In this document: piece after piece, positions 16,304-25,389 of the stretch
Layout: the number at the start of each line of letters is the position of its first letter
Position numbering within the stretch: position 1 is the stretch's first letter
Origin: an uncultured Clostridia bacterium
GTDB lineage: Bacteria; Bacillota; Clostridia; Oscillospirales; Oscillospiraceae
Direction of reading: 5' to 3'
Length of the DNA stretch: 64,000 bases
NCBI GenBank assembly: GCA_946531435.1
Contig: CAMNAO010000001.1
Location: 172,039-236,038, forward strand
Notes under the pieces: model-generated
Told to the model about the DNA's origin: nothing
Database searches by the model: none
What the model saw: only the letters and a program-made list of their open reading frames with translations
Program-made: the position numbers and the translations under genes

Positions 16304-17644
16304 TTACTTCCCTCCCGCGCGCTTTTTCGCCATGATCTCCGACTTGACCTGCTTGAAGGTCTGGGTCAGAGGCCGTTTGGCGGGGCAGATATAAGTACAG
16401 GAGCCACAGGCCACGCACTCAAGCCCATAAAGCTTCTTTTCATAGCGCTCCAGGTCGCCGGCCTCGGCAGCCTCCGCCATCATCTGAGGCATGAGGCCCT
16501 GGGGGCAGACGGTGGTGCAGCGCCCGCAGTGGAGGCAGGCGGTCATCTGGGCCTGAGCCTCCTCGCTGCCGTCCCGGTTAAGGAGGACCAGGCCGTTGCT
16601 GGTCTTCTGGACCGGTACGTCCAGGGAGCCCAGGGTCATGCCCATCATGGGGCCGCCCACCAGGATCTTCTTGAGCTCCACGCCATCCTTTACGCCGCCG
16701 GCAGCCTCCACCAGCTCACGGAAGCTGGTGCCGTCGCGGACGATCAGATTCTGTGGCTCCTTCACCGCTTCACCGGTGACGGTAAGTACATGGGTAAAGA
16801 GAGGCTCCTGATACTGGACCGCGCGGGCAATGGCGTACATGGTGCCCACGTTGTCCACGATGCAGCCCACATCCGCGGGAAGCTTGCTGACAGGGAAATC
16901 GACCCCCGCGATCACCTGAATGAGGCTGCGCTCACCCCCCTGGGGATACTTGGTGGGCAGGGGCAGAATCTGCACCTTGTCCATCCCCCGGGCGGCCTGG
17001 GTCATGGCCTCGATGGCCTCGGGCTTGTTCTTTTCAATGGCAACCACGCCCACCGCATGGGGGAAGAGACGCAGGGTGATCTCCAGCCCCTCCAGAATGG
17101 TCTTCGCCTCCGTCCGCATCAGCTGATCGTTGCCGGTGAGATAGGGCTCACACTCCGCGCCGTTGGCGATGACATAGCGGATGCCGTCCGGGTCCTTGGG
17201 CATCAGCTTCACGTGGGTGGGAAAGCCGGCGCCGCCCAGACCCACAATGCCCGCGTTCTTGACCCGGTCCAGGATCTCCTCCCGGCTGAGGGTGGCGGGG
17301 TCTGTCTTCACGTCCCAGGAGGCAACGGGGGTATAGGCCCCGTCGTTGTCGATCACCACACACTCCTGCATGGTGCCGGAAATGACCCGGCGCTTCTCCA
17401 CGGCCTTGACGACTCCGGAACAGGAGCTGTAGATCCCGGCGGAAACGAAACCATCCGCCTGGGCAATACATTGGCCCACCAGAACCCGGTCCCCTTTTTT
17501 GACCACGGCCTTGGCGGGCTTCCCGATGTGCTGCGCCAGAGGGAAAACCATCTCCCCTGTAGCGTCATAGCTGCGCAGCGGGGCTGATCTGCTCAGATCC
17601 TTGCGATCCTTGGGATGCACCCCGCCGCGAAAGGTGTTTCTCAC
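16304..17644 (-). CDS. rnfC: Rnf complex subunit C
   Basis: RnfC is the NADH/FMN-binding peripheral subunit where electrons reach NAD+. The 446-residue protein begins MRNTFRGGVHPKDRKDLS, has GIVGLGGAGFPTHVKL (flavin/NADH region) and two 4Fe-4S sites near the end, CLHCGRCTTVCP and CVACGSCTYICP. I start it at the GTG at 17642-17644, preceded by AAAGGGGAAG, where family similarity begins; an ATG 14 codons upstream is weaker. It is the first gene of the rnf-nrfA-resB-ccsA operon. Confidence 0.93.
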   Translation of the reverse strand: MRNTFRGGVHPKDRKDLSRSAPLRSYDATGEMVFPLAQHIGKPAKAVVKKGDRVLVGQCIAQADGFVSAGIYSSCSGVVKAVEKRRVISGTMQECVVIDNDGAYTPVASWDVKTDPATLSREEILDRVKNAGIVGLGGAGFPTHVKLMPKDPDGIRYVIANGAECEPYLTGNDQLMRTEAKTILEGLEITLRLFPHAVGVVAIEKNKPEAIEAMTQAARGMDKVQILPLPTKYPQGGERSLIQVIAGVDFPVSKLPADVGCIVDNVGTMYAIARAVQYQEPLFTHVLTVTGEAVKEPQNLIVRDGTSFRELVEAAGGVKDGVELKKILVGGPMMGMTLGSLDVPVQKTSNGLVLLNRDGSEEAQAQMTACLHCGRCTTVCPQGLMPQMMAEAAEAGDLERYEKKLYGLECVACGSCTYICPAKRPLTQTFKQVKSEIMAKKRAGGK

Positions 17645-17715
17645 TGCTTCTTCCCCTTTCAAGCCTTGTCGAAATTTGGAATACACCGTGCGCTTTCGGC
17701 AAATTGGATATGGCC

Positions 17716-17739
17716 ATGAGCATTTTAGCTAAAACTCAT
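17716..17739 (-). promoter_or_regulatory. Operator-like palindrome downstream of the rnf promoter
   Basis: A 12-bp perfect palindrome TTTTAGCTAAAA (17723-17734) is flanked by ATGAG and CTCAT arms (17716-17720 and 17735-17739). It covers the probable transcription start region, fitting a repressor site; the regulator is unknown. Confidence 0.5.
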
Positions 17740-17750
17740 CGCCACATATT

Positions 17751-17779
17751 ATTTTATCAGAGTTAATCCGATTTGTAAA
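17751..17779 (-). promoter_or_regulatory. Promoter of the rnf-nrf operon
   Basis: Minus-strand TTTACA (17774-17779) and TAAAAT (17751-17756) are spaced exactly 17 bp, about 110 bp before rnfC. No other equally good promoter was seen inside the operon. Confidence 0.7.
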
Positions 17780-17821
17780 CAGGGAAAACCGTCAATTCTG
17801 TTAAATTCCTGAACAATAAAA

Positions 17822-17850
17822 CCGGGTCCCGTATAGCATACGGGACCCGG
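17822..17850 (-). terminator. Intrinsic terminator after the DUF3048 gene
   Basis: A perfect 13-bp stem (17822-17834 with 17838-17850) with a three-base loop is followed on the minus strand by TTTTATTG. Confidence 0.9.
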
Positions 17851-17883
17851 AAACGGTGTTTTCGTTTTGGGTAGGCTTTCCTC

Positions 17884-19059
17884 TTAATACTTGGTATAGC
17901 CCTGGTCTGTGATGATGCCGATATAGGTCCTGCCGACACCCAACTCCACCGGGGTGCCGTCCTCATAGGTGAGGGTGAAGGGATCCTTCACAGACTCCCT
18001 CGCCCACTTGATCGCTACAGCCTTGCCATCTACAAAGAGAGTACCCTCACCCTCGCCGGTGGAGGTATAGAGCCTGTGGCTGTCGACCCAGCGGCTCTTC
18101 ATATACAGGGTCAGCACATTGCGGAAGCTGAGCTGCATGTTATCCAGGCTGTGATCCACCCAGGCTTGATTGAACTCGGAAGCCAGATAGATATTGTGCT
18201 CTGCATCGTACTGAAAATCCGTATTTTTATAGCCAAGTCGGACGGTAACCTTCTCCGCTGCATCCTCTGCAGAATCCGGCAGCTGTGGCTCCGCTGCGAA
18301 GGTAAGGCCATAATTGAAGGGTTCCTCGCGGGTGGCGGAGGCGCCGACCAGCTCGGGGATGTTGGCCGCAACACCTTCTGTCATGGCCACAACGCTGTGC
18401 AGATAACCGACCGCATTGCTGCGCCAGTTATCTCTGGGGAAGTAATCGGAGATGCCCGCATTCCCTGCGTTGACGTCAATAATGCCGACCGTCCTGATCT
18501 CCTGGAGGCCCTCGTCAGAGCCGCCCTCATGGACATAGAAGGGATCAAAGGGCGCAGCCAGATCCACAAAATTGCCGCGGGCGCTGCGAATGCCGCCGAT
18601 CTTCTCCACACGGGTAATATCCAGGAAGATGCCCATGGTTCGGGTAGGTTGCCCCTCCACGGTAGCCTCGATCACAATATCCGCGGCGGAGATCCCATCC
18701 TGCGGAAGGGCGTCCGGCACATTGTCGATCATCATGGCATAGGGACGGTTGAGGCTCAGGTCCTCCTCCGTCTCCTCACCGGTCAAGGGGTTGTGGAATA
18801 CAACCGGCTCAGGTTCCGGCTCAGGCTCCGGCTCAGGCTCCGGCTCGGGTTCCGGTTCAGGTTCCGGCTCAGGCTCGGGCTCAGGCTGGGTTTCCGGCTC
18901 CGCCTCAGTCACTTGCGTCTCTTCTTCCTTGCCGATGCCAAGCTGTTCCCGAAGCTCCTCCTGGGTCTGCTCCGGCTCAGGCTCTCCGGCCTTCCCGCAG
19001 GCGGCAAGGAGAGAGAGAATCATAATAAGGACCAATATCAGCGAGAAACTGCGTTTCAT
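17884..19059 (-). CDS. DUF3048 (YerB-like) lipoprotein with Glu-Pro spacer
   Basis: The 391-residue protein has a lipoprotein signal (Cys at residue 21, SLLAAC), then a long spacer of alternating Glu-Pro pairs (about 58-85) that would hold the domain away from the membrane or across the wall. The folded part carries DUF3048 hallmarks: [39 protein letters not shown] and [18 protein letters not shown]. The B. subtilis relative is YerB; function is unknown. The EP run is coded by near-identical GGCTCAGG-type repeats, so its length may vary between strains. Confidence 0.87.
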   Translation of the reverse strand: MKRSFSLILVLIMILSLLAACGKAGEPEPEQTQEELREQLGIGKEEETQVTEAEPETQPEPEPEPEPEPEPEPEPEPEPEPEPEPVVFHNPLTGEETEEDLSLNRPYAMMIDNVPDALPQDGISAADIVIEATVEGQPTRTMGIFLDITRVEKIGGIRSARGNFVDLAAPFDPFYVHEGGSDEGLQEIRTVGIIDVNAGNAGISDYFPRDNWRSNAVGYLHSVVAMTEGVAANIPELVGASATREEPFNYGLTFAAEPQLPDSAEDAAEKVTVRLGYKNTDFQYDAEHNIYLASEFNQAWVDHSLDNMQLSFRNVLTLYMKSRWVDSHRLYTSTGEGEGTLFVDGKAVAIKWARESVKDPFTLTYEDGTPVELGVGRTYIGIITDQGYTKY

Positions 19060-19161
19060 GCGCTACCTCCAATGCTGTTTTTTATCAGAATCGCTGTGAT
19101 TATACGACATCCGCCGGGGAATGTCAATTCCATATGTTTTATGACGTCATCGTCCGGCATC

Positions 19162-20517
19162 TCAGACGCCGCCCAGCGTCAGTCCTTCGAAGTCGTCCGC
19201 CTCACTGAGCCCGTCCTTTTTCATCATCTGCTCCAGAACCTCAATATCCGAGGAGATATCCAGCACGTCCGTCTTGAAAAGCTGATCCAGCTGCTGAGTA
19301 AAGCCCACCACCAGTGTGTCCAGGATGCGCTCAATATCCTTCTTGGCGGAGTCGATGTTCTCTCCCCCCACCCCCTGTCGCTCAAAGGTGCTGTAAGACC
19401 GCAGAAGCTTCAGGGTCGTAGGCAGGTAATAGCTCATGAAGCTCTTGATCTCGCTCTTCTTCTCCGGCTTCTCATCCACGATGCGGAAGATTTTGGCGGT
19501 GATATCCTCAATTTCCGAAATTTTCTTTGAGACGCCGGGGTCCGTGATGCTGTCGTTGAGGGTGCGGATCTCCTGCAGGATCTCCGCATACTCATCCTTC
19601 CCCGCAGCGGGGGCAGCCTTCTCCTTCTCACTGGGTGCCGGAGCAGAGACGGGAACATTCTCCGCCGGGGCGGGAGCCGCCGTGCGCTGTGGCTGGGTGT
19701 AATTGAGATACAGCACATTGTTGGTGTTGTCGATGTAAGCGCCGGGCCCCCACTGGCCGTCGTCGATCATCTTCTCCAGGTCCTTCTTTACCCGGCTCTC
19801 CGATACGCCGCTGGCCTGGGAAAGCTCCGCAATGGGGACAGCGCTGCGGCCTGCCTGGATATTGGGATAGCTCCGCATGCGGCGGGATCGCTTCAGAAGA
19901 AGATTGGAGACCGCAAAGCTGCCCACGGACATGCCGCCCCAAATGGCCGTGTTCAGCAGATTCTCCACAAAATAGGAGAAACCGCCCCAGGTGATGCTGT
20001 CCACGGTATCGCCCAACATGGCCAGGGTCACGATGGCCGCAATGCCGCCCCAGGTATAGAGGGCCACACGCCAGCCCTTGCTCTTGTCCTTCACCGCGGG
20101 CACATTCAGCTTCCCGGAGGGGGTGACGGACGGCGTACGGGCGGTGGTCTTGGCCGCCGCGGGTCTGACGCCCATCCTCTCCGAGGCCCGCATGGTGGTG
20201 ACCGGCTGGGGGCGGAAGCTGTAGTGATAAGTGCCGTCCTGAGAAGCGGCGCCGGAAACGGGGGCCGCCTGCCGCTTTTCAGCGGAACCGGCCTCCGGCA
20301 CCCGGATCACCAGGGTCTTGGAGAGATAGTTGATGTAGGCCCCGTCCCCGAACCAGCTCCGCTGCAGAATGCGCTGCAGATCCCGGAGCACGGTGTCATA
20401 AGGCAGACCTGCCCGGCGGGAGAGCTCATCCAGGGAGATGGTGTCCCTTCCCTGGACGATGCCGTTATAGTGGCGGAAGCGGCTCATAAGCTCGCTGTCC
20501 GAAAAGCTGTTATACAT
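19162..20517 (-). CDS. XpaC-like (5-bromo-4-chloroindolyl phosphate hydrolysis family) protein
   Basis: The C-terminal third of this 451-residue protein (about 330-440) matches the XpaC pattern: helical, with KKISEIEDITAKIFRIVDE and SYYLPTTLKLLRSYSTFE. Two hydrophobic helices occur near 150-190. The N-terminal region carries a winged-helix-like unit that occurs twice, DELSRRAGLPYDTVLRDLQR...GDGAYINY (about 25-65) and AELSQASGVSESRVKKDLEK...GPGAYIDN (about 220-262). XpaC proteins usually pair with TelA-type proteins in envelope stress, but none is in the window. The small gene 20539-20949 just upstream probably shares its transcript. Confidence 0.75.
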   Translation of the reverse strand: MYNSFSDSELMSRFRHYNGIVQGRDTISLDELSRRAGLPYDTVLRDLQRILQRSWFGDGAYINYLSKTLVIRVPEAGSAEKRQAAPVSGAASQDGTYHYSFRPQPVTTMRASERMGVRPAAAKTTARTPSVTPSGKLNVPAVKDKSKGWRVALYTWGGIAAIVTLAMLGDTVDSITWGGFSYFVENLLNTAIWGGMSVGSFAVSNLLLKRSRRMRSYPNIQAGRSAVPIAELSQASGVSESRVKKDLEKMIDDGQWGPGAYIDNTNNVLYLNYTQPQRTAAPAPAENVPVSAPAPSEKEKAAPAAGKDEYAEILQEIRTLNDSITDPGVSKKISEIEDITAKIFRIVDEKPEKKSEIKSFMSYYLPTTLKLLRSYSTFERQGVGGENIDSAKKDIERILDTLVVGFTQQLDQLFKTDVLDISSDIEVLEQMMKKDGLSEADDFEGLTLGGV

Positions 20518-20538
20518 GGTCGGTCCTCACTTTGATTC

Positions 20539-20949
20539 TCATTTGTTAAAGGTAACGTTATCCAGCCCGTTTTCCTCAAATTCGCTCATATATTCCCCGA
20601 TCCGGTCCTCCAGAAGGGCATACTCCCGTTCGTTGCGCGGATCGCCGCCCATATCCCGAAGGGCAAGCTCCTGGGCCAGGATGTCATAGAAGACCACATC
20701 CTCATAGTCCATGATGGCCTCGTGGATGCCCCCCTCCTCATAGGCCTGGGAGGGATAGACCTCCCCCTCCGCGATTTCAAAAAGGCTGTGAAAACGGCGG
20801 TTTTTGGCGCACTGGGCGAAGATCTTCCCCTCCAGCTCATCATAATCGGCGATACGATCATCGCCGCGGGTGGAGTTTAAGATCCAGTTCCCGATATATA
20901 CAAGATCAAGAAGCCTGCGAAACTCCTTGTCGCTGAGATCAATGGTCAT
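20539..20949 (-). CDS. Small acidic protein of unknown function
   Basis: The 136-residue protein starts MTIDLSDKEFRRLLDLVYIG and is strongly acidic and probably all-helical, with no membrane segment, signal or known motif. The ATG at 20949 is preceded by GGGAGGCG; an in-frame upstream ATG has no such site. It lies 21 bp before the XpaC-like gene on the same strand, downstream of its own promoter, so the two are probably co-transcribed. I do not recognise it. Confidence 0.7.
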   Translation of the reverse strand: MTIDLSDKEFRRLLDLVYIGNWILNSTRGDDRIADYDELEGKIFAQCAKNRRFHSLFEIAEGEVYPSQAYEEGGIHEAIMDYEDVVFYDILAQELALRDMGGDPRNEREYALLEDRIGEYMSEFEENGLDNVTFNK

Positions 20950-20998
20950 GCTGACGCCTCCCGGCACTGAGGAAATAGAAAAAGAATGGTCTTGAGAC

Positions 20999-21027
20999 AG
21001 TATAGCAAAGTTGGACGGGAAATTCCA
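20999..21027 (-). promoter_or_regulatory. Candidate promoter for the small acidic protein gene
   Basis: Minus-strand TATACT (20999-21004) stands 17 bp from TGGAAT (21022-21027). The -10 is good and the -35 poor. Confidence 0.4.
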
Positions 21028-21132
21028 CAAAAATCATAAAATTCATACCTTCTTAATCTGAATACCTATCCGGCTTCCGATCTTCCGAAAAGGACGCGGC
21101 ATTTGCATGTCTGACTTTGGCGCTTTGCCCTC

Positions 21133-21161
21133 TTGTAATCTCCCCAAAAATCACATATAAT
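21133..21161 (+). promoter_or_regulatory. Promoter of murI
   Basis: TTGTAA (21133-21138) and TATAAT (21156-21161) are spaced 17 bp apart. The leader of about 115 bases that follows contains an imperfect GC-rich hairpin (around 21200-21242) of unknown meaning. Confidence 0.75.
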
Positions 21162-21283
21162 ATTTTAGTTAGTCTGACATTGCAGTTTAAATACGGTTTC
21201 GGCGGCCTGAGCTTCGCTGTTGCCTCGTCAGGCTGCGCCGCAAAGTCCGTTTTCCGGCGGCACTGCGGCGAAAAGGAGCATGC

Positions 21284-22093
21284 ATGGACGTTAGACCCAT
21301 TGGTGTTTTTGATTCCGGCCTGGGCGGGCTGACCGCCGTGCGGGCCATGGACCGGCTGCTGCCCGGGGAGGACGTGATTTACCTGGGGGACACCCAGCGG
21401 GTACCCTACGGCGGACGCAGCGTGGAGACCATCACCCGTTTCGCTTTGGATGATCTTAACTGTCTTTTGCGTTACGACGTCAAGGCCGTGGTGATTGCCT
21501 GCGGTACGGTCAGCACTGTCGCTCTGGAAGCGGTGAAGGCCGCAGCAGCCCCCGTTCCCGTCTATGGGGTGGTGGAGGGCGCCGCCGAAACCGCAGCCAG
21601 GCTCACGGACTCCGGAAGGATCGGCGTTCTGGGCACCGTTGCCTCGGTGCGCAGCGGCGCCTATGAAAAAGCCATCCATTCCCATCTGCCCGGAGCCGAG
21701 GTTCTGGCTGTCCCCTGTCCCCTGTTCGTCCCCCTGGTGGAGGCCGGTCGGGTAAAGAAGGGCGACGTGGTCATCGAGACCGTGGCCAGGGAGTATCTTC
21801 AGCCCATGAAGGACTTCGGCGCAGACACGCTGGTGCTGGGATGCACCCATTACCCTCACCTCATGGAGGTGATCCAGGACATCATGGGGCCAAATGTCCG
21901 GCTCATCAACGTCAGTGAGGAGGTCGTCCGCCGCCTGAAGCGGGATCTTCTCGCCGACGGCAGCGGCAACGGCAAATCCCAGGGCGGCAGGCATCACTAT
22001 CTGGTCTCGGACGGCTGCGACAGCTTTTCCGATTTGGCTTCCTTTTTCCTGCAGCGTCCCGTTGCGGAAGAGGTGGAGCTGGTATCTTTTTGA
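21284..22093 (+). CDS. murI: Glutamate racemase
   Basis: MurI makes D-glutamate for peptidoglycan. The 269-residue protein has GVFDSGLGGLTAV (Asp10, Ser11), YLGDTQRVPYGGRS, the first catalytic cysteine in IACGTVST (Cys73) and the second in LGCTHYPHL (Cys187, followed by Thr and His). The usual first motif is CNTA/S; here Asn is replaced by Gly74, which is unusual because that Asn contacts the substrate in studied enzymes. The start has AAAAGGAG upstream. The downstream DUF1934 gene overlaps or abuts it. Confidence 0.92.
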   Translation: MDVRPIGVFDSGLGGLTAVRAMDRLLPGEDVIYLGDTQRVPYGGRSVETITRFALDDLNCLLRYDVKAVVIACGTVSTVALEAVKAAAAPVPVYGVVEGAAETAARLTDSGRIGVLGTVASVRSGAYEKAIHSHLPGAEVLAVPCPLFVPLVEAGRVKKGDVVIETVAREYLQPMKDFGADTLVLGCTHYPHLMEVIQDIMGPNVRLINVSEEVVRRLKRDLLADGSGNGKSQGGRHHYLVSDGCDSFSDLASFFLQRPVAEEVELVSF

Positions 22094-22107
22094 GAGGAGG
22101 CAGAACC

Positions 22108-22524
22108 TTGGACGCCACCATATCCATCAAATCGCAGATCTCCAACGGCGAGGAAAGCGACGGCATCGAGGTCCTTACTGACGGAGAATACAGCTTCGGC
22201 AGCGGCGTGATCCGCCTCTCCTACGATGAAACGGATCTCACCGGAATGCAGGGCACCCGGACCATCTTTGACGTGTATTCCGACTACGCTACCATGTCCA
22301 GGGTGGGTTCCGTCAATTCCTATGTCCGCTTTAAAAGCGGCGAGGCCCATCACTTCGCCTATAACACCCCGGAAGGGGTTCTGACCATGAGCATCGAAAC
22401 CAGCTCCCTGGTAAGCCGCCTTGGCGTTGCCGGCGGAACGCTGGAGCTGCATTACAGCATCGGCATGCAGGGAAGCCCCCTCAGCCGCAATGACGTTCTG
22501 ATCCAGGTGGAGCCCCGTCAGTAA
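22108..22524 (+). CDS. DUF1934 domain protein
   Basis: This 138-residue protein shows the small beta-barrel (lipocalin-like) pattern of DUF1934: ISIKSQISNGEESDGIEVLT at the start, IRLSYDETDLTGMQGTRT, and LELHYSIGMQG near the end. It is small and has no signal peptide. I use the TTG at 22108 because GAGGAGG lies eight bases upstream; a TTG at 22090 is possible. In Firmicutes this gene (ywiB in B. subtilis) is commonly next to argS, as here. Its biochemical role is unknown. Confidence 0.85.
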   Translation: MDATISIKSQISNGEESDGIEVLTDGEYSFGSGVIRLSYDETDLTGMQGTRTIFDVYSDYATMSRVGSVNSYVRFKSGEAHHFAYNTPEGVLTMSIETSSLVSRLGVAGGTLELHYSIGMQGSPLSRNDVLIQVEPRQ

Positions 22525-22591
22525 GCGCTCCCCTGTTTTCCCGTTTTCCCAAACGACAGAGGCCAAGAAAAAAGCCGGAATGGAGTTATGA

Positions 22592-24343
22592 ATGACAAAT
22601 CTCATCGAAGCAAGCAAAAACCAGGTTACTGCCATTGTAGAAAAGGCCCTTGAGGCCGCCATGGCCGACGGCACCTTTCCCCAGGGGACCGCGCTCTCCG
22701 GCACGGTGGAGGAGGTGAAGGACCGCAGTCTGGGCGACTATTACACCAGCTGCGCCATGGCCGGCGCCCGCGCCCTGCACATGGCCCCCAAGGTGATTGC
22801 CGAGAAGCTGGTGGCGCACATGGACCTTAGCGGCAGCTACTTCAGCAAAGCGGAGGTGGCCGGTCCCGGCTTTATCAACTTCCGGGTCTCCCCTCTCTGG
22901 TATGGTGAGCTGCTCTCCGCCATTGAAAAAGACGGCAAGGACTACGGCCGGGTGAACGACGGCAAGGGTGAAAGAGTCATGGTGGAGTTTGTCTCCGCCA
23001 ATCCCACGGGTCCCATGACCATCGGCAACGCCCGGGGCGGCGTTCTGGGCGACAGCCTCGCCTCCGTGCTGGATATGGCCGGCTACGACGTCTATCGTGA
23101 GTTTTATGTAAATGACGCCGGCAATCAGGTGGACAAGTTCGGCCGCAGCATTGACGAGCGCTATCGGGAGCTGCTCTCCGGCGACGGTGACATCGAAGCC
23201 AACCTCGCAAAGCTTCGTGCCCTGCGGGAGCAGGATCAGGATTGGGAGGGTTTCCCCGAGGACGCCTACAAGGGCTGGGACATTGTGGAGCTGGCCCAGG
23301 AGATCCTGGCAAAGGACGGGGACAAGTACCTCTCCCTGCCCGAGGAGGAGCGGAAGGCCGCCTTCATCGCCTATGGTCTTCCCAAGAACATCCAGCGGAT
23401 GAAAGAGGATCTGGCGGACTATCGCATCCACTTTGACAACTGGTTTCTGGAGAGCTCCCTCCATGAGAGCGGCTATGTAAAGGAGACTGTGGACTTCCTC
23501 ACCGAGAGCGGCCTTACCTACGAAAAGGACGGCGCCCTCTGGCTGAAGAACACCGAGCTGGGCGCCGACAAGGACGAGGTACTGCGCCGCTCCAACGGCT
23601 TCTACACCTACTATGCCGTGGACATTGCCTACCACCGCAACAAATTCGTGGTTCGGGGCTTTGACCGGGTCATTGACGTCTGGGGCGCCGATCATCACGG
23701 CCACGCCGTCCGCTTCAATCACACCATGTCCGCTCCCGGACTGGGTCTGGACAAGGGCAGGCTGGATTTCCTGATCATGCAGATGGTGCGTCTCGTCCGG
23801 GACGGCGAGGTGGTAAAGGTCTCCAAGCGAACGGGCAAAGCCCTGACCCTCCACGACCTTCTGGAGGAGATCAGCTGCGACGCCTGCCGCTTCTCCTTCA
23901 ACGCCAAGCCCGACACCCATCTGGAGTTTGATCTGGGGCTGGCCGTCCGGCAGGACAGCGAGAACCCCGTGTACTACGTGCAGTACGCCCACGCAAGAAT
24001 CTGCAGTCTCATTGCCGCCATGGCGGAGGCCGGATCCCCCGTTCCCGCCGCAGAGTCCATCGACGCCTCCCTCCTCTCCCACGAGACGGAAAAGGAGCTC
24101 ATGCGTCAGCTGGCCGCCCTGCCAGAGGAGGTTCGTCTCGCCGCCCGGGATTACGATCCCAGCCGCATCAACCGCTACGTCATTGAGCTGGCCGCCCGGT
24201 TCCACCGCTTCTATAACAGCTGCCGGATCAAGGGTGAGGAAGCGGACATCCTGAACGCCCGGCTGAAGCTGGCGGACGCCACCAGAGCCGTCCTGCGCCA
24301 GAGCCTGGAGATTCTGGGCGTCACCGCGCCGGAGCATATGTAA
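22592..24343 (+). CDS. argS: Arginyl-tRNA synthetase
   Basis: The 583-residue class I synthetase charges tRNA-Arg. The HIGH-equivalent region is VEFVSANPTGPMTIGNARGG (about 129-148) and the KMSKS-equivalent is KVSKRTGKALTL (about 409-420). The N-terminal additional domain and the C-terminal DALR anticodon domain, with YVQYAHARICSL at its beginning, are both present. The start follows GGAG. The gene ends before two terminators. Confidence 0.97.
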   Translation: MTNLIEASKNQVTAIVEKALEAAMADGTFPQGTALSGTVEEVKDRSLGDYYTSCAMAGARALHMAPKVIAEKLVAHMDLSGSYFSKAEVAGPGFINFRVSPLWYGELLSAIEKDGKDYGRVNDGKGERVMVEFVSANPTGPMTIGNARGGVLGDSLASVLDMAGYDVYREFYVNDAGNQVDKFGRSIDERYRELLSGDGDIEANLAKLRALREQDQDWEGFPEDAYKGWDIVELAQEILAKDGDKYLSLPEEERKAAFIAYGLPKNIQRMKEDLADYRIHFDNWFLESSLHESGYVKETVDFLTESGLTYEKDGALWLKNTELGADKDEVLRRSNGFYTYYAVDIAYHRNKFVVRGFDRVIDVWGADHHGHAVRFNHTMSAPGLGLDKGRLDFLIMQMVRLVRDGEVVKVSKRTGKALTLHDLLEEISCDACRFSFNAKPDTHLEFDLGLAVRQDSENPVYYVQYAHARICSLIAAMAEAGSPVPAAESIDASLLSHETEKELMRQLAALPEEVRLAARDYDPSRINRYVIELAARFHRFYNSCRIKGEEADILNARLKLADATRAVLRQSLEILGVTAPEHM

Positions 24344-24445
24344 AACACGATTCAAAAGGAAGCCTCCAATTCAAGGCAAATCAGCTTCTCCACGGGCATG
24401 ATCTGACTCTTCCGGAGCTGTCTTGCTCTGCTTAAAGGAAAAACT

Positions 24446-24514
24446 CCCGCCAAAGCTGCGGACGGAACGACCTCTGACCGTTCCCGACCGCAATTATGGC
24501 GGGTGTTTTGTTTT
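24446..24514 (+). terminator. Intrinsic terminator of argS
   Basis: A three-tier hairpin pairs CCCGCCA with TGGCGGG (24446-24452/24497-24503), TGCGG with CCGCA, and GGAACG with CGTTCC, then runs into TGTTTTGTTTT. Confidence 0.85.
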
Positions 24515-24553
24515 CCCATGGGTTCCTTCCTGGCGGGAGATCCAGGTCTCTCT

Positions 24554-24576
24554 GCCATGGATCCCATGGCTTTTTT
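24554..24576 (+). terminator. Second short intrinsic terminator
   Basis: GCCATG (24554-24559) pairs with CATGGC (24565-24570) and is followed by six T. It is a backup for argS before the convergent transporter operon. Confidence 0.65.
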
Positions 24577-24591
24577 GCAATTGTCTTTTGT

Positions 24592-25377
24592 TTATTGATC
24601 CTCAGCGTAGGATAAAAACCGCCGGGTCCGCTCCTCCCGAGGGGAGCCGAAAACCTGCTCCGGAGGTCCCTCCTCCACCACAACGCCCCCGTCCATGAAG
24701 ATCACGCGATCGGAGACCTCCCGGGCAAAGCGCATCTCATGGGTAACAATGATCATGGTGGTGTGCCTGGCCGCAAGCTCGCGGATAACCCGCAGGACCT
24801 CCCGGGTCAGCTCGGGGTCCAGTGCGGACGTGGGTTCATCAAAGCAGAGGATATCCGGTCTCAGCGCCAGGGCTCTGGCTATGGCCACCCGCTGCTGCTG
24901 TCCTCCGGAAAGCTGGTGGGGGTAGTTTCCCAGCCGCTCTCCCAGGTCCATGCTTTTTAACAGGGCCGTCGCCTGCTCCTCCAGTTCCTGCCGGATTTCC
25001 CGCTTTTTCGCCCGGTAGTCCGGCCGCTCCCGGGCCATCAACTCACCGGCCAGGGTCACATTCTGCAGGGCCGTATATTGGGGGAAAAGGTTAAAATTCT
25101 GAAAAACCAGGCCAAAATGCAGCCGCTTCTTGCGGGTTTCGCTCTCCCGCCGGGTAACGGCATCCTCCGCGTCAAAAAGGACCTCCCCGCGGATGGAGAT
25201 CCTGCCCCTGTCCGGTCGTTCCAAAAAGTTTAAACAGCGCAAAAGCGTAGTTTTACCCGAGCCGGAGGAGCCGATGATGCTGAGGGCCTTCCCCTCCTCC
25301 AGGCGAAAATCCACGCCCTTGAGGACCTGGGTACGTTCAAACTGCTTGTGGATGTTCTCCACCTCTAAGATCGCCAT
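24592..25377 (-). CDS. Polar amino acid ABC transporter ATPase
   Basis: The 261-residue ATPase powers the uptake system encoded with it. Walker A is [12 protein letters not shown] (about 37-48), the signature is [15 protein letters not shown] and Walker B is [14 protein letters not shown], matching GlnQ-type ATPases of the polar amino acid family. The start has GGGGTG before it and lies 12 bp after the permease gene. The specific amino acid cannot be told from the ATPase. Confidence 0.93.
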   Translation of the reverse strand: MAILEVENIHKQFERTQVLKGVDFRLEEGKALSIIGSSGSGKTTLLRCLNFLERPDRGRISIRGEVLFDAEDAVTRRESETRKKRLHFGLVFQNFNLFPQYTALQNVTLAGELMARERPDYRAKKREIRQELEEQATALLKSMDLGERLGNYPHQLSGGQQQRVAIARALALRPDILCFDEPTSALDPELTREVLRVIRELAARHTTMIIVTHEMRFAREVSDRVIFMDGGVVVEEGPPEQVFGSPREERTRRFLSYAEDQ

Positions 25378-25389
25378 TCTGACACCCCC

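Noticed and set aside
18830..18900. Short tandem repeats resembling a CRISPR or satellite
   Set aside because: They are in frame and encode the Glu-Pro spacer of the DUF3048 lipoprotein; there are no spacers.
21162..21283. Leader before murI as a T-box or other riboswitch
   Set aside because: There is a GC-rich hairpin, but no T-box sequence, specifier loop or terminator was found.
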